A DNA stretch of 64,000 nt from UBA11574 sp963752565 (GTDB lineage Bacteria > Desulfobacterota > Desulfobacteria > Desulfobacterales > UBA11574), in contig CAVVZC010000025.1 in the NCBI GenBank assembly GCA_963752565.1, positions 62,001-126,000 of the forward strand, given 5' to 3'. A program made the translations under genes and the position numbers. Below the pieces are notes generated by a model that did not search any database, was not told where the DNA came from, and saw only the letters and a program-made list of their open reading frames with translations. Below are positions 55,215-64,000 of this stretch, piece after piece; position 1 is the first letter of the stretch; each line of letters opens with the position of its first letter.

Positions 55215-55511
55215 TCCGAACTTTGAATATCTTCTATTATCCTCGTTTTTGAAGCCGATCCAGAAGTTGTGATATCTAATTGTAATTTTTTTCCGGAATG
55301 GCAAAACTGACCTGATTTGGTTTACAGGATGCCCTCCCAGGCGTCTTGGCCTGGTGCTCCAATTTACACTCCGTTTCAGCCAGGGTCTTATTCACGGCTA
55401 TCATTTGGATTAATACACAATACTAAGTAAATAATGTAATGGCTTTTTGTAAAATATATTTTACACTCACAAAGTTTTTTATGTGAGCAAGAATGGCCAC
55501 CTTACTTTTAT

Positions 55512-55736
55512 TTATATTTTTAATACTAGCTTAAATCCGTTACGATCGGCCCATTTTACCAAGGTATTCTTAAGTTTTTCAAGTCCTTCTTGATCAGTTT
55601 CAGAGACTTGGACCCGGAATTCAACAGGTAAATTCTCCCTATCGAGATTGGTATACACGTACCATACAGTATCATTAGTATCGGCTGATATTGCTTGTGT
55701 AATTTCTACAAAATCATTTCCCTTTTCAAATAGCAT
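55512..55736 (-). CDS. Hypothetical small protein
   Basis: 74 residues, MLFEKGNDFVEITQAISADT, soluble and acidic with a C-terminal helix-strand (LVKWADRNGFKLVLKI). No known domain. AAGGAG at good spacing supports translation. Compact alpha/beta fold likely. Confidence 0.5.
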   Translation of the reverse strand: MLFEKGNDFVEITQAISADTNDTVWYVYTNLDRENLPVEFRVQVSETDQEGLEKLKNTLVKWADRNGFKLVLKI

Positions 55737-55883
55737 TACCTTTCTCCTTAACTTTTATTAAGAAGATTAAATAACATATATTTTCAAATCATCCAAGGAC
55801 TTTTCAAGGCGACGCCTATCCTCATGCTCCGGAATTACTCTTGTTGCATATTTCTGATTTCTTTAACCGCTTTTGCCGCGTTA

Positions 55884-56642
55884 TCAAGCAACAGGGACAC
55901 CTCTTGGACGGCCGGTAATAATGATTCGCCTCATCATCACAACAAAATAGAGGATTGAAAATAAATAGGCCGGCAAATAAAGCCACCATGCAAAAGGGTT
56001 GGGAATCCCTGTTCGTTCAATATCACCAGGAATTTGAATAATATTCTTCCAATCCCAACAAAATGCTACGATCATGAGCAAACCACAACCCAGCTCAACA
56101 GCCATGTCGTACCATCGAAAGCGAATATTATATCCTTTTTCATCACAATAAATAACAAGAGAGCCTCCCACCAGCATTGCAAGTGCAATCAATAACGGCG
56201 TAATTACCGGGCCTACCCAGGGTAGCGGTACATAAAACAAAAGATCCCATGTCATGAGACTTTCGGGCCAACTTACCATGACATACAGCCAAACGTAGTA
56301 AAATATGTCCCATATCCCGAAGGCGATAATGAAAAAGCAAAACTTTTGAAATCTATTCCTTCCAGCAACCCAACCTACAGCTACCAGCATGATTATCGTT
56401 GCAATTTCCCGGCTGAACTCGATTCGAACCAAAGGATCGATAACGTGTTTACCGTCTTCCCACTTGACAAACAGAGGAAATTCGAAGACTCCATTAAAAA
56501 AAATTTTACGGAGATATACGACAATGGCGCTTTCAACCCACGCAAAGGCAATGGCGAAAACAATCACCCAAACCCAGATTTTTAGAGCGCTTTTAAATTT
56601 TTTTCCGAACTCAGCATTCAAATTGTCGCTATTTATGGACAT
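55884..56642 (-). CDS. Integral membrane protein, unknown
   Basis: 252 residues with about six hydrophobic helices (WVWVIVFAIAFAWVESAIVV; IIMLVAVGWVAG; FCFFIIAFGIWDIFYYVWLY; VGPVITPLLIALAMLVGGSL; LGCGLLMIVAFCWDW; LPAYLFSILYFVVMM). The WD and Tyr-rich segments are conserved-looking, but I recognise no family. Confidence 0.7.
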   Translation of the reverse strand: MSINSDNLNAEFGKKFKSALKIWVWVIVFAIAFAWVESAIVVYLRKIFFNGVFEFPLFVKWEDGKHVIDPLVRIEFSREIATIIMLVAVGWVAGRNRFQKFCFFIIAFGIWDIFYYVWLYVMVSWPESLMTWDLLFYVPLPWVGPVITPLLIALAMLVGGSLVIYCDEKGYNIRFRWYDMAVELGCGLLMIVAFCWDWKNIIQIPGDIERTGIPNPFAWWLYLPAYLFSILYFVVMMRRIIITGRPRGVPVA

Positions 56643-56674
56643 GGTATAGTTCGTTTAATTTGCATCCTATCAGA

Positions 56675-56770
56675 ATCATATCTAACCATCGATTAAAAAG
56701 CTTTTATAATATAACGTTCGTGCAGAGCGTGCTTGGCTAATGCACTCCATGGACGAACGTATACATTTGT
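56675..56770. repeat. Palindromic element, inverted partner of the 48.85 kb element
   Basis: CATATCTAACCATCGATTA (also at 48897) is followed by ACGTTCGTGCAGAGCGTGCT ending in ACGAACGT at 56758-56765, an 8-base perfect inverted repeat ACGTTCGT/ACGAACGT. The reverse complement of its arm matches the 48.87 kb sequence. Confidence 0.55.
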
Positions 56771-56809
56771 CAGCATTGAACAACATCCAGAGCAACGTTT
56801 ACTCCTGAA

Positions 56810-57628
56810 TTATTTCAGGAGTAATAATGCTCCGCATCTATCCTGGGTTGCGACATCGAGGCGTGGATTACAGCGGGTTAAAGCCTGACCGACTTCATCG
56901 GCGGCTTTTTGGGCCGTATTATTCGTTTCACTGAGGTGAGCCAGCATGACATGCTTTAGACCGTCATGCTGCAGTTCATTTAAGAGGGTTTTAGATGCCG
57001 CGTTGGACAGGTGGCCGATTCTGCTTTTTATGCGCTGCTTGACAGGCCACGGATAGGGACCATTGATCAGCATTTCGTCATCATGGTTGGCCTCAAGGAT
57101 CAATAGCCTGCACCCTTTCAGGTGCTCTTTGACCATGGAGGTGGCAATGCCAAGATCGGTGGCAATTCCGATTTTAGTTCCGTTCTGATTGACCGTAAAC
57201 CCGCATGGATCTTTGGCATCATGGGATATGGAAAAGGGATGGATGGACAGGTCATTGATGGTGAACATTGATCCACACTCAAATTTTTTAAAATCATAAA
57301 GGTTTCCAAGTTGCGGAGAGGCGGCATTTCGTGTTTTTGAATTGATATACACCGGGAGCTTGAAACGGCGCGAAAGAACACCGACACCCTGGATGTGGTC
57401 GGAATGCTCGTGAGATACCATGATCGCATCAAGGTTTTTCGGGTCAAGCCCTCTTGACCTTAATCGGCGTTCGATTTCGATTCCGGAAAGGCCGGCATCA
57501 ATCAGCAATGACGTATCGCCGCTGGAAATAAAAGTGGCATTCCCCTTGCTCCCGCTGGCCAAAATACATACGGCAAGATTGTAATCCGGCTTAACTTGAA
57601 ACTGTTCTGAAGCGGGATAATCTTTCAT
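56810..57628 (-). CDS. MBL-fold hydrolase, YycJ/WalJ-like
   Basis: 272 residues from the ATG at 57628, which follows the restored dut stop by one base; the longer frame to 57691 lies inside dut and is not credible. Visible: VCILASGSKGNATFISSG at the N-terminus, IMVSHEHSDHIQGVGVLSRR (HxHxDH), GIATDLGIAT, LEANHDDEML, and HVMLAHLSETNNT. Relatives are linked to 5'-3' DNA end processing and cell-wall signalling; the role here is uncertain. Confidence 0.85.
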   Translation of the reverse strand: MKDYPASEQFQVKPDYNLAVCILASGSKGNATFISSGDTSLLIDAGLSGIEIERRLRSRGLDPKNLDAIMVSHEHSDHIQGVGVLSRRFKLPVYINSKTRNAASPQLGNLYDFKKFECGSMFTINDLSIHPFSISHDAKDPCGFTVNQNGTKIGIATDLGIATSMVKEHLKGCRLLILEANHDDEMLINGPYPWPVKQRIKSRIGHLSNAASKTLLNELQHDGLKHVMLAHLSETNNTAQKAADEVGQALTRCNPRLDVATQDRCGALLLLK

Positions 57629-57629
57629 T

Positions 57630-58089
57630 TTAACGCCCTGTATGTCCGAATCCACCGCTGTTCCTGTCGGTTTCATCGAGTTGCTCCACAACTTTCAGCC
57701 TCGCCTGGTAGACCCGTTTAATGATCATCTGGGCAATCCTGTCACCGCGTTGAACCGTATATTTTTTTCCCCCAAGATTTATAAGGCGCAATTTTTACTT
57801 CTCCCCGATAATCGGCATCTATGGTTCCCGGGGAATTAATAATCCCTATACCATGGTTTACGGCCAACCCACTTCGGGGACGAATTTGTATTTCAAATCC
57901 TTCGGGAATGGCCACAGCAAAACCGGTAGGTATCAGCGCAACGACACCTTTTTCCAGCACAAGGTCTTTTTCAATGGCGGCACATATGTCCATCCCTGCA
58001 GCCTTGGGTGTCATATAACGGGGCAGGGGGATATCTGCATCCGACTCTGGTCGTAGACGAAGAAATTTTATAAACGGGGGAAGATCCAT
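57630..58089 (-). pseudogene. dut: dUTP diphosphatase gene with one frameshift
   Basis: The N-terminal 100 residues are clean dUTPase (PRYMTPKAAGMDICA, IQIRPRSGLAVNHGIGIINSPGTIDADYRGEV), but the open frame then runs off at 57742. Near 57785 one extra base must be removed; the next frame reads LINLGGKKYTVQRGDRIAQM, then RNSGGFGHTGR and stop at 57630-57632. Restored length is about 152, normal for Dut. All five motifs are then present. Probably a sequencing error, since Dut is usually indispensable. Confidence 0.8.
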
Positions 58090-58198
58090 AGATCAATTAA
58101 TGCTCTAATTCGTAGATTCTATGATGCATTTTTATCAGTACAACTATCCCATATAAACTGAAGTCAAAAAGTTTGAAGTTTGAAGTGCCTAAAGTGCG

Positions 58199-59461
58199 CT
58201 AAGACAATATATCATCAAATACATGTTTATCGGTGACAGGCCCTAGCAGGGTCAGTGCAAAACGATTACTTTTAAAAAGGCTTTCAGCAAGTCCGAGGAT
58301 GTCATCTTCGGTGACGGCTTCAATGTTGTTTATAATTTCGTCCAAGGGGATGTAACGTCCGAAGTGCGTCTCATTTTGTGCCACTCGAACCATTTGATTG
58401 TCATTACTTTCCGAGGCAAGCATGAGGTTGCCTTTTGTAAATTCTTTGGCATAACGCAGTTCGTTTGAATCGACTCGCGTTTCTCCGATTTTGGAGATTT
58501 CTTTTAGAATGAGTTGTATGGATTCTTGCATATTTTCAGAAGATACGCCGGCATAGGTGCCAAACATCCCTGTATCGACAAAGGACGATGCATAGGAGAA
58601 AACCGAGTAGGCAAGCCCTCTTTTTTCACGGACTTCCTGAAACAGCCTTGAACTCATGTTGCCCCCTAAAATGGTATTCATCAGGGAAAATGTGTATCGT
58701 CGCGGGTCGGTTATCGACATTCCTTTGGTTCCCAAACAGATGTGAACCTGCCCTAAATCTTTGTAGTGAATGTTCACTTTGCAGTGTTCATCAGGTGTAA
58801 TTCGTTCGGAAAAATCATTGCCCGGTTGAATCGATTCGAATACCGGGCCGGCAATATCTATAATGTGGTTGTGATCCAGGTTACCTGCTGCTGAAACAAC
58901 AATGCGTTCAGGCTGATAAAAGCGATGGAAGAACCGTTTTATGGCGTCCGAATTAAAACTTTTTATGTTTTCACGACTGCCGAGAACAGAGCGACCCAGA
59001 GAATTTTTACCCCAGAAATTCATTCCTGAAAGGATGTGAATATATTCATCCGGGCTGTCTTCCGCCATCCCGATTTCCTGGAGAATCACCGCACGTTCAT
59101 TTTCGACTTCTTTATCATCGAACACAGAGTTTAAGAAAACATCCGATAGGATATCGACCATGGTGTCCAGGTGGGTGTCCATCACTTTTGCATGGTAACA
59201 TGTATTTTCAGTACTTGTAAAAGCGTTGGTTTGTCCGCCGATGGCATCGAATTCCTTGGCGATCTGAAAGGCCGTTCTTTTTTTGGTTCCTTTAAAGATC
59301 ATGTGCTCGATAAAATGGGAAAGGCCGCTTTCCGAAAGAGATTCGTCACGGGCGCCGACATTGACCCATACCCCCATGGATACGGAACGGAAATGTGGCA
59401 TTTTTCTGGTGATAACCTTGATACCGTTCGCAAGGATGGTTTTGTTTACGCTATGGTCCAT
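58199..59461 (-). CDS. M16 family zinc metalloprotease (processing-peptidase-like)
   Basis: 420 residues. Catalytic HxxEH in LSHFIEHMIFKGTKKRTAF near residue 48, with the distal Glu in NERAVILQEIGM and the glycine-rich loop region in RGLAYSVFSYASSF. Commonly found directly after pnp in bacteria, as here, nine bases away. Inverted-zinc-motif endopeptidase of unknown substrate. Confidence 0.93.
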   Translation of the reverse strand: MDHSVNKTILANGIKVITRKMPHFRSVSMGVWVNVGARDESLSESGLSHFIEHMIFKGTKKRTAFQIAKEFDAIGGQTNAFTSTENTCYHAKVMDTHLDTMVDILSDVFLNSVFDDKEVENERAVILQEIGMAEDSPDEYIHILSGMNFWGKNSLGRSVLGSRENIKSFNSDAIKRFFHRFYQPERIVVSAAGNLDHNHIIDIAGPVFESIQPGNDFSERITPDEHCKVNIHYKDLGQVHICLGTKGMSITDPRRYTFSLMNTILGGNMSSRLFQEVREKRGLAYSVFSYASSFVDTGMFGTYAGVSSENMQESIQLILKEISKIGETRVDSNELRYAKEFTKGNLMLASESNDNQMVRVAQNETHFGRYIPLDEIINNIEAVTEDDILGLAESLFKSNRFALTLLGPVTDKHVFDDILS

Positions 59462-59469
59462 TTTTTTGT

Positions 59470-61554
59470 TTATCCTTCTTCCTCCAGCGCCGCTTTGTAA
59501 CTCAGGCGGATTTTACCATCTCTGCTAATTTCAAGGACTTTGACTTTAATCTGATCTCCCTCCTTAACGACATCCGTCACCTTATTTACACGGTGTGCGG
59601 CAAGTTGTGAAATATGCACAAGACCGTCTACGTTGGGAAGTATCTGGACAAAGGCGCCGAAGTCCATGATCTTTACGACGGTTCCTTCGTAAATTTTGCC
59701 GACTTCAGGTTCAACGATAATTTCTTTGACCATATTTAAAGCAGCATCACCTTCTTCTTTGGAGACAGCAGCGATTTTGACGATACCCAAATCATCTATT
59801 TCGATTCTCGTGTTGGTCTCAGCTTGAATCGCTCTGATGACTTTACCGCCGGGACCGATGATTTCACGGATTTTATCCGGATTAATCTTGATGGTGATTA
59901 TTTTGGGCGCATGAGGGGAGATTTGCTTGCGAGGTTCCTTAATGGCCTCTATCATTTTTTCAAGGATAAAAAGCCGGCCGACACGGGCCTGCTCCAGTGC
60001 CTTTTCCATGATATCCCTGGAAAGTTCATGAATCTTGATATCCATCTGAAGAGCGGTGATGCCGTCCTTTGTCCCTGCAACTTTGAAGTCCATGTCGCCG
60101 GTATGATCCTCATCCCCGAGGATATCGGAAAGGATCACGACATCGTCTCCTTCCTTTACAAGTCCCATAGCAATACCTGAAACCGGGGCTTTAATGGGAA
60201 CACCGCCGTCCATAAGTGCCAGGATGCCCGAACATACGGTGCCCATGGATGAAGAGCCGTTGGATTCCAAAACCTCCGAGACAATCCGGATGGTATAATC
60301 AAATTCTTCTTTAGAAGGTAGAACTTTCTCAATGGCTCTTGTTGACAGTCCGCCATGGCCAATATCTCTCCGGCTCGGTCCACCCATACGTCTGACTTCT
60401 CCTACCGAATAGGGTGGGAAATTGTAATGGAGCATAAAGGGTCTCTGTTCTTCTCCAATCAACGTTTCCACCCGCTGCTCGTCCTGACCCGATCCAAGGG
60501 TCATCACGCCGAGCACCTGGGTTTCTCCCCGTGTAAAGAGGGCGCTGCCGTGAGGTCTGGGCAATACGTCAATGTCGCAAGTAATGGCCCTTATTTCATC
60601 AAATTTTCTGTTGTCGATACGGCGTCTTTCTTTGAGGATGATGTTCCGGCTAATTTTTTTCAGTGTGTCATTAAAAATGCCGTTTACTTCGCCCTTTTTG
60701 TCTGCATAGGCTTCTCCCAGTTCTTCGAATAACTCCGATTTTAAGTTGTAAAAGGCGGCACTGCGTTTACTTTTTTCGGGTATCGCCAGGGCGTCAAATA
60801 TCTTTGAAGATGTTTTGGATTCAATGGTTTCAGCAAGCGCCTCATCTCTTTGGGGCGGTATGAAGATTCGTTTTGGTACACCGTTGATTTCTTTAAGTTT
60901 CAGCTGCATATCTATAATCGGCTGCATGGACTTATGGCCGAAAAAAATGGCTTCCAGCATATCCGATTCACTGACAATATCGCCGCCGCCTTCTACCATC
61001 ACAACACCGGTTTTTGATCCGGCGACAATAATGTTGATGTCAGAATTTTCATATTCGTCGACGGTCGGATTGATTATAAAATGACCGTCTATTCGTCCCA
61101 CACGGACACATGCAATGGGTCCTTCAAATGGAATATCTGATATTTCAAGGGCAGCAGATGCCCCAATCATTGCAAGCGTGTCGGGGTCGTTTTCCTTGTC
61201 CATGGACAGCACTGTTGCAATAACTTGAGTTTCAAATCGATATCCTTTGGGAAAGAGTGGTCGAATGGGGCGATCGATAATTCGGGCTGTCAGGGTTTCC
61301 TTTTCGCTGGGTCTGCCGATTTCACGCCTGAAATAATTCCCGGGTATTCGGCCCGATGCATAACCCTTTTCCTGATACTCAACGGTCAGCGGCAAAAAAT
61401 CAATCGGCCGTATTTCATGAGATGATACAGCAGCAACAAGTACGATGGTGTCCCCATATTGAACCACAACTGAACCGGAGGCCTGTTTGGCATGTTTGCC
61501 GCTTTCGATACTCAGAGTTTTTCCTCTGATTTCTGTTTTTAATAGAGTTTCCAT
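59470..61554 (-). CDS. pnp: Polyribonucleotide nucleotidyltransferase
   Basis: 694 residues. Two RNase PH domains (VLVAAVSSHEIRPIDFLPLT; FTRGETQVLGVMTLGSGQDE), GGPSRRDIGHGGLSTRAIE, GDEDHTGDMDFKVAGT, then KH (IIGPGGKVIRAIQAET) and S1 (GTVVKIMDFGAFVQILPNVD) domains at the C-terminus. Phosphorolytic 3'-5' RNA degradation in the degradosome. rpsO lies upstream, the classic rpsO-pnp order. A 332-base gap separates them with no gene seen. Confidence 0.97.
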   Translation of the reverse strand: METLLKTEIRGKTLSIESGKHAKQASGSVVVQYGDTIVLVAAVSSHEIRPIDFLPLTVEYQEKGYASGRIPGNYFRREIGRPSEKETLTARIIDRPIRPLFPKGYRFETQVIATVLSMDKENDPDTLAMIGASAALEISDIPFEGPIACVRVGRIDGHFIINPTVDEYENSDINIIVAGSKTGVVMVEGGGDIVSESDMLEAIFFGHKSMQPIIDMQLKLKEINGVPKRIFIPPQRDEALAETIESKTSSKIFDALAIPEKSKRSAAFYNLKSELFEELGEAYADKKGEVNGIFNDTLKKISRNIILKERRRIDNRKFDEIRAITCDIDVLPRPHGSALFTRGETQVLGVMTLGSGQDEQRVETLIGEEQRPFMLHYNFPPYSVGEVRRMGGPSRRDIGHGGLSTRAIEKVLPSKEEFDYTIRIVSEVLESNGSSSMGTVCSGILALMDGGVPIKAPVSGIAMGLVKEGDDVVILSDILGDEDHTGDMDFKVAGTKDGITALQMDIKIHELSRDIMEKALEQARVGRLFILEKMIEAIKEPRKQISPHAPKIITIKINPDKIREIIGPGGKVIRAIQAETNTRIEIDDLGIVKIAAVSKEEGDAALNMVKEIIVEPEVGKIYEGTVVKIMDFGAFVQILPNVDGLVHISQLAAHRVNKVTDVVKEGDQIKVKVLEISRDGKIRLSYKAALEEEG

Positions 61555-61886
61555 ATCTGTCTCCTAATCTGTTTCCTAAAAGCCAAACAGCTTCAAAACC
61601 GTTTTTGTACCCCAACGTGAAGATCTTTTTTCGTAGGGATAAAAACCATCAAAATGTATCGCACGGATTTTTCATGGGTTCGATGGGTCCAATAGAAAGG
61701 CATCTTATATTTCTTCATTAAAATTGATGTTCTTTCAATTGCTGATGGCAAAGTTGATAAAACTTATGACCTAATGAAAGTAAAGTTTTTGATGTTATCC
61801 TATATTTGATTGAATAATACGGGCATCCAGCAATCTGGAGCCTGTGTTATTTGTTTTCGAACAAGGCCCCCGATCATACTTGTCAT
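61555..61886. other. rpsO-pnp intergenic region
   Basis: 332 bases. In other bacteria this gap holds the rpsO terminator and an RNase III-cleaved leader of pnp that PNPase itself controls. I see AT-rich sequence but no hairpin I can defend. Confidence 0.3.
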
Positions 61887-62156
61887 CTATCTTCGCAGGC
61901 CTAAGGTTTCGATGATTGTGCGATATCGTTTTACATCTTTGTTTTTAACGTAATTTAAAAGCCTGCGCCGTCTGCCCACAAGGATCAAGAGCCCTCTTCT
62001 TGAATGATGATCCTTTTTATGAATTTTTAAGTGTTCAGTTAAATAAGAGATACGGTGCGTTAAAAGGCCAACCTGTACTTCGGGAGAGCCGGTATCGCTT
62101 TCATGTACTTTAAACTGCTCAATCAATTTCTGTTTGTCGTTTGATGTCAAGACCAA
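61887..62156 (-). CDS. rpsO: 30S ribosomal protein S15
   Basis: 89 residues, exact family length. MVLTSNDKQKLIEQFKVHES, TGSPEVQVGLLTHRI, HSRRGLLILVGRRRRLLNYV are diagnostic. Binds the central domain of 16S rRNA. Fourth gene of the minus-strand cluster; AAGGAGG lies upstream of its start. Confidence 0.98.
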   Translation of the reverse strand: MVLTSNDKQKLIEQFKVHESDTGSPEVQVGLLTHRISYLTEHLKIHKKDHHSRRGLLILVGRRRRLLNYVKNKDVKRYRTIIETLGLRR

Positions 62157-62198
62157 TTTTTTTTGCCTCCTTTTATTAAAATATAGGTTATGACGATT

Positions 62199-63122
62199 TC
62201 ACATGTTGAACACACAACAATAGTCATACCTGTTCTTATCGTTGGTGTATTTTAGTACCGCCAAAAGCTTTTTGTCGGTATCGACGATTTTGATAAAACC
62301 TTCAAAAGCGTTTATTGTTTCAAACATAAAATCGTTTTTTGTTATTATATGACCATGCATTATTTTTTTAACCAAAACTTTGTCAGCAATATGTTCTGGA
62401 ATACCCTTTAAGGCATTTGACATGCTGATGATTCGGTCGGATGATTTTTTAGAAAAAGTCAGATCTTCCAGTTCTTCTAATGTTACAGCATCCGCAATTG
62501 TAAATCCACTGCTTTCAATGCGCCTGAGTTCTTTAAGATGACCACCGCATCCTAAGGATGCGCCAATGTCTGCGCACAGGGTTCTAATATATGTCCCGGC
62601 AGAACAAAAGACCTCAAAACGTATTGTCGGCAGATGAATTTCAAGTATCTTGAGGTGTATTATGGAAACTTGTCTCGCCGGTTTCTGTACAGGTTTCTTG
62701 CTGCGTGCAAATTTGTAAAGGGGAATTCCCTTATGTTTTAGGGCCGAGTAAACCGGCGGCAGCTGCTTTATCGTTCCTTCAAACCTTCTAAATGCAGATT
62801 GTATTGTTTTTTTAGAAAATTCTACATTATGACATATGTCCGTAACGGTCCCGGTTGAATCCTGTGTATCTGTTTCAATGCCAAGGTGAAGAACAGCCTC
62901 GTATTTTTTTTCCCCGTGCAGAAAAAACCTGGAAAGCTTTGTCGCGCGATTGATACAGCATACAAGCACACCTGTTGCAAAGGGATCAAGTGTACCGGTG
63001 TGTCCTGCTTTTCTTGCTTTCAGCAATTTCTTAACGTGGGCCACCACCTTGGCGGAGGTTATGCCCGGGGGTTTATCAACAACGATAACCCCGCTTAATT
63101 CTTGCCTTTCAAAATTTGGCAT
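62199..63122 (-). CDS. truB: tRNA pseudouridine-55 synthase
   Basis: 307 residues. GVIVVDKPPGITSAKVVAHV, the catalytic Asp in GHTGTLDPFATGVLVCCI near residue 43, QLPPVYSALKHKGIPLY, and FEVFCSAGTYIRTLCADIG. Makes pseudouridine 55 in the T loop. Follows nrnA by about 20 bases and precedes rpsO as in many bacteria. C-terminal PUA-like part is short. Confidence 0.97.
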   Translation of the reverse strand: MPNFERQELSGVIVVDKPPGITSAKVVAHVKKLLKARKAGHTGTLDPFATGVLVCCINRATKLSRFFLHGEKKYEAVLHLGIETDTQDSTGTVTDICHNVEFSKKTIQSAFRRFEGTIKQLPPVYSALKHKGIPLYKFARSKKPVQKPARQVSIIHLKILEIHLPTIRFEVFCSAGTYIRTLCADIGASLGCGGHLKELRRIESSGFTIADAVTLEELEDLTFSKKSSDRIISMSNALKGIPEHIADKVLVKKIMHGHIITKNDFMFETINAFEGFIKIVDTDKKLLAVLKYTNDKNRYDYCCVFNM

Positions 63123-63141
63123 GTAAGATTCAGGTTTTAAG

Positions 63142-64000
63142 TTATATTTTATCAGCCAGACTATAAATCCTCGATTTTATGTTAGAAAGTGTCGATTCGA
63201 TACTAAATCCGGCAGCACTGGAGTGACCGCCCCCACCAAACAAAGATGCGATGGCGGCAACGTCAACGGTCCCATCGGAGCGGAGGCTGACATGAAACCG
63301 GTTCGGCGTTATTGATTTTTCTTTACCGTTATGGTGCTCCTGTATCAGCGCTGCGACTTCAACATCCTCAATACCTTTTGCGTAATTAATAAGGCCGTCA
63401 ACATCCTCAGGCTGTGTATGTGTTTCATCGAACATCTCTTTGGTCAGTGTCATGATTGACAGTTTACCGTTTTCTGAGAGTTCAATAGAGTCAAGGGCAA
63501 GGTTCAGAAGTTTTATGCGACTCAGAGAATATGTGCCGTATACATGCTGGGCAATATTGTGTGGGTCAACGCCAATTTCCACCATTTCCTGACAAATGGC
63601 AAAGGCTGCTCTGTTGGTATTTGAAAAGCGAAATGAACCTGTATCTGCTAAAATTCCGGTATATATTGAAGTGGCGACGGGTTTATTTAAGGGGAGGCCC
63701 ATCTGTTTTATCAGCCGGTATACGATTTCGGCGGTGGCACATGCGGACGTGTCTATCAGTTGAAGATGACCAAAACGCGTATTTGTAATATGATGGTCGA
63801 TGTTCACAATTACCGGTATCTGTTTCACAGTCGAGACAGCCTTCCCAACCCGGCTCAAGTCGCCACAATCAAGAATAACGGCCATATCATAATTTAAACC
63901 GCCAATCTTCTTCACGACACGATGAACTGCCGGAAGAAAGCGATATACCGCCGGAATGGGACTTTCACAATATAAGGTTATTGTTTTATTCAATGCCTCT
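63142..64000 (-). CDS. nrnA: DHH-family oligoribonuclease / pAp phosphatase, 5' end outside window
   Basis: The frame is open to the right edge, so the N-terminus (including the first DHH aspartates) is missing. Visible: YCESPIPAVYRFLPAV, DCGDLSRVGKAV, VNIDHHITNTRFGHLQLID, ADTGSFRFSNTNRAAF, and DHHA1 motif GGGGHSSAAGF. NrnA degrades nano-RNA and 3'-phosphoadenosine-5'-phosphate, the latter relevant to sulfate activation. In the usual order it follows rbfA and precedes truB. Confidence 0.93.
   Translation of the reverse strand, partial: EALNKTITLYCESPIPAVYRFLPAVHRVVKKIGGLNYDMAVILDCGDLSRVGKAVSTVKQIPVIVNIDHHITNTRFGHLQLIDTSACATAEIVYRLIKQMGLPLNKPVATSIYTGILADTGSFRFSNTNRAAFAICQEMVEIGVDPHNIAQHVYGTYSLSRIKLLNLALDSIELSENGKLSIMTLTKEMFDETHTQPEDVDGLINYAKGIEDVEVAALIQEHHNGKEKSITPNRFHVSLRSDGTVDVAAIASLFGGGGHSSAAGFSIESTLSNIKSRIYSLADKI

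Overview
The window looks like chromosomal DNA of a sulfate-reducer-like member of the Desulfobacterota (former Deltaproteobacteria), probably Desulfobacterales. This is inferred from a heterodisulfide-reductase (Hdr) locus fused to NADH-dehydrogenase-type subunits, a CobA-HemD fusion next to hemC, selenocysteine use (selA plus two in-frame-UGA genes), many dispersed fold-back repeats and moderate GC. I see no rRNA, tRNA, CRISPR array or prophage. Most of the window is ordinary housekeeping sequence broken by short accessory islands.

Layout. 0-10.6 kb: end of an sppA-type protease, tsaC/sua5, guaB, dnaE, a DegT-type aminotransferase and gdhA. 10.7-17.7 kb: an accessory, more AT-rich stretch with a transposase remnant, a DUF4124-type protein, a secreted alpha/alpha-toroid protein, a DsbA-VKOR disulfide pair, an amidohydrolase cassette and a TlpA-like thioredoxin whose active site is read through UGA (WATWUPYC) with an E. 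coli-like SECIS hairpin. 17.8-23.5 kb: RNase Z-like protein, recJ, DUF4911, miaB and a bifunctional-nuclease-domain protein. 23.5-32.3 kb: a long minus-strand gene train selA > GGDEF/TPR > gmhA > DHS-like > zinc ribbon > hemC > cobA-hemD > small protein > M29 aminopeptidase. 32.6-34.5 kb: lipid kinase and pyrF.

34.7-43.7 kb is the most unusual part. It encodes a membrane HdrC-like protein with a CXXCH motif, HdrB, a 131-residue N-terminal piece of HdrA containing selenocysteine, NuoE-like and NuoF-like subunits, and a NuoG-like N-terminus fused to the remainder of a large HdrA. The two HdrA pieces break at complementary points, as if nuoE-nuoF-nuoG(N) had been inserted into hdrA. The large fusion carries three reading-frame breaks. 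Together these genes would link NAD(P)H, flavin-based electron bifurcation and a membrane electron carrier (inference).

43.8-56.7 kb is a mixed accessory region: amidohydrolase, coiled-coil membrane protein, a frame-broken secreted protein, a Tat-exported aldo/keto reductase, a lipoprotein, a DUF898-M48 protease pair, and a glycosyltransferase and a free-standing glycogen-binding (CBM48) protein that share a nearly identical 62-bp promoter region, plus a STAS-like protein and a PEP-CTERM remnant. 56.8-64 kb is the conserved minus-strand translation/RNA cluster nrnA > truB > rpsO > pnp > M16 protease > dut > MBL hydrolase; dut has a frameshift.
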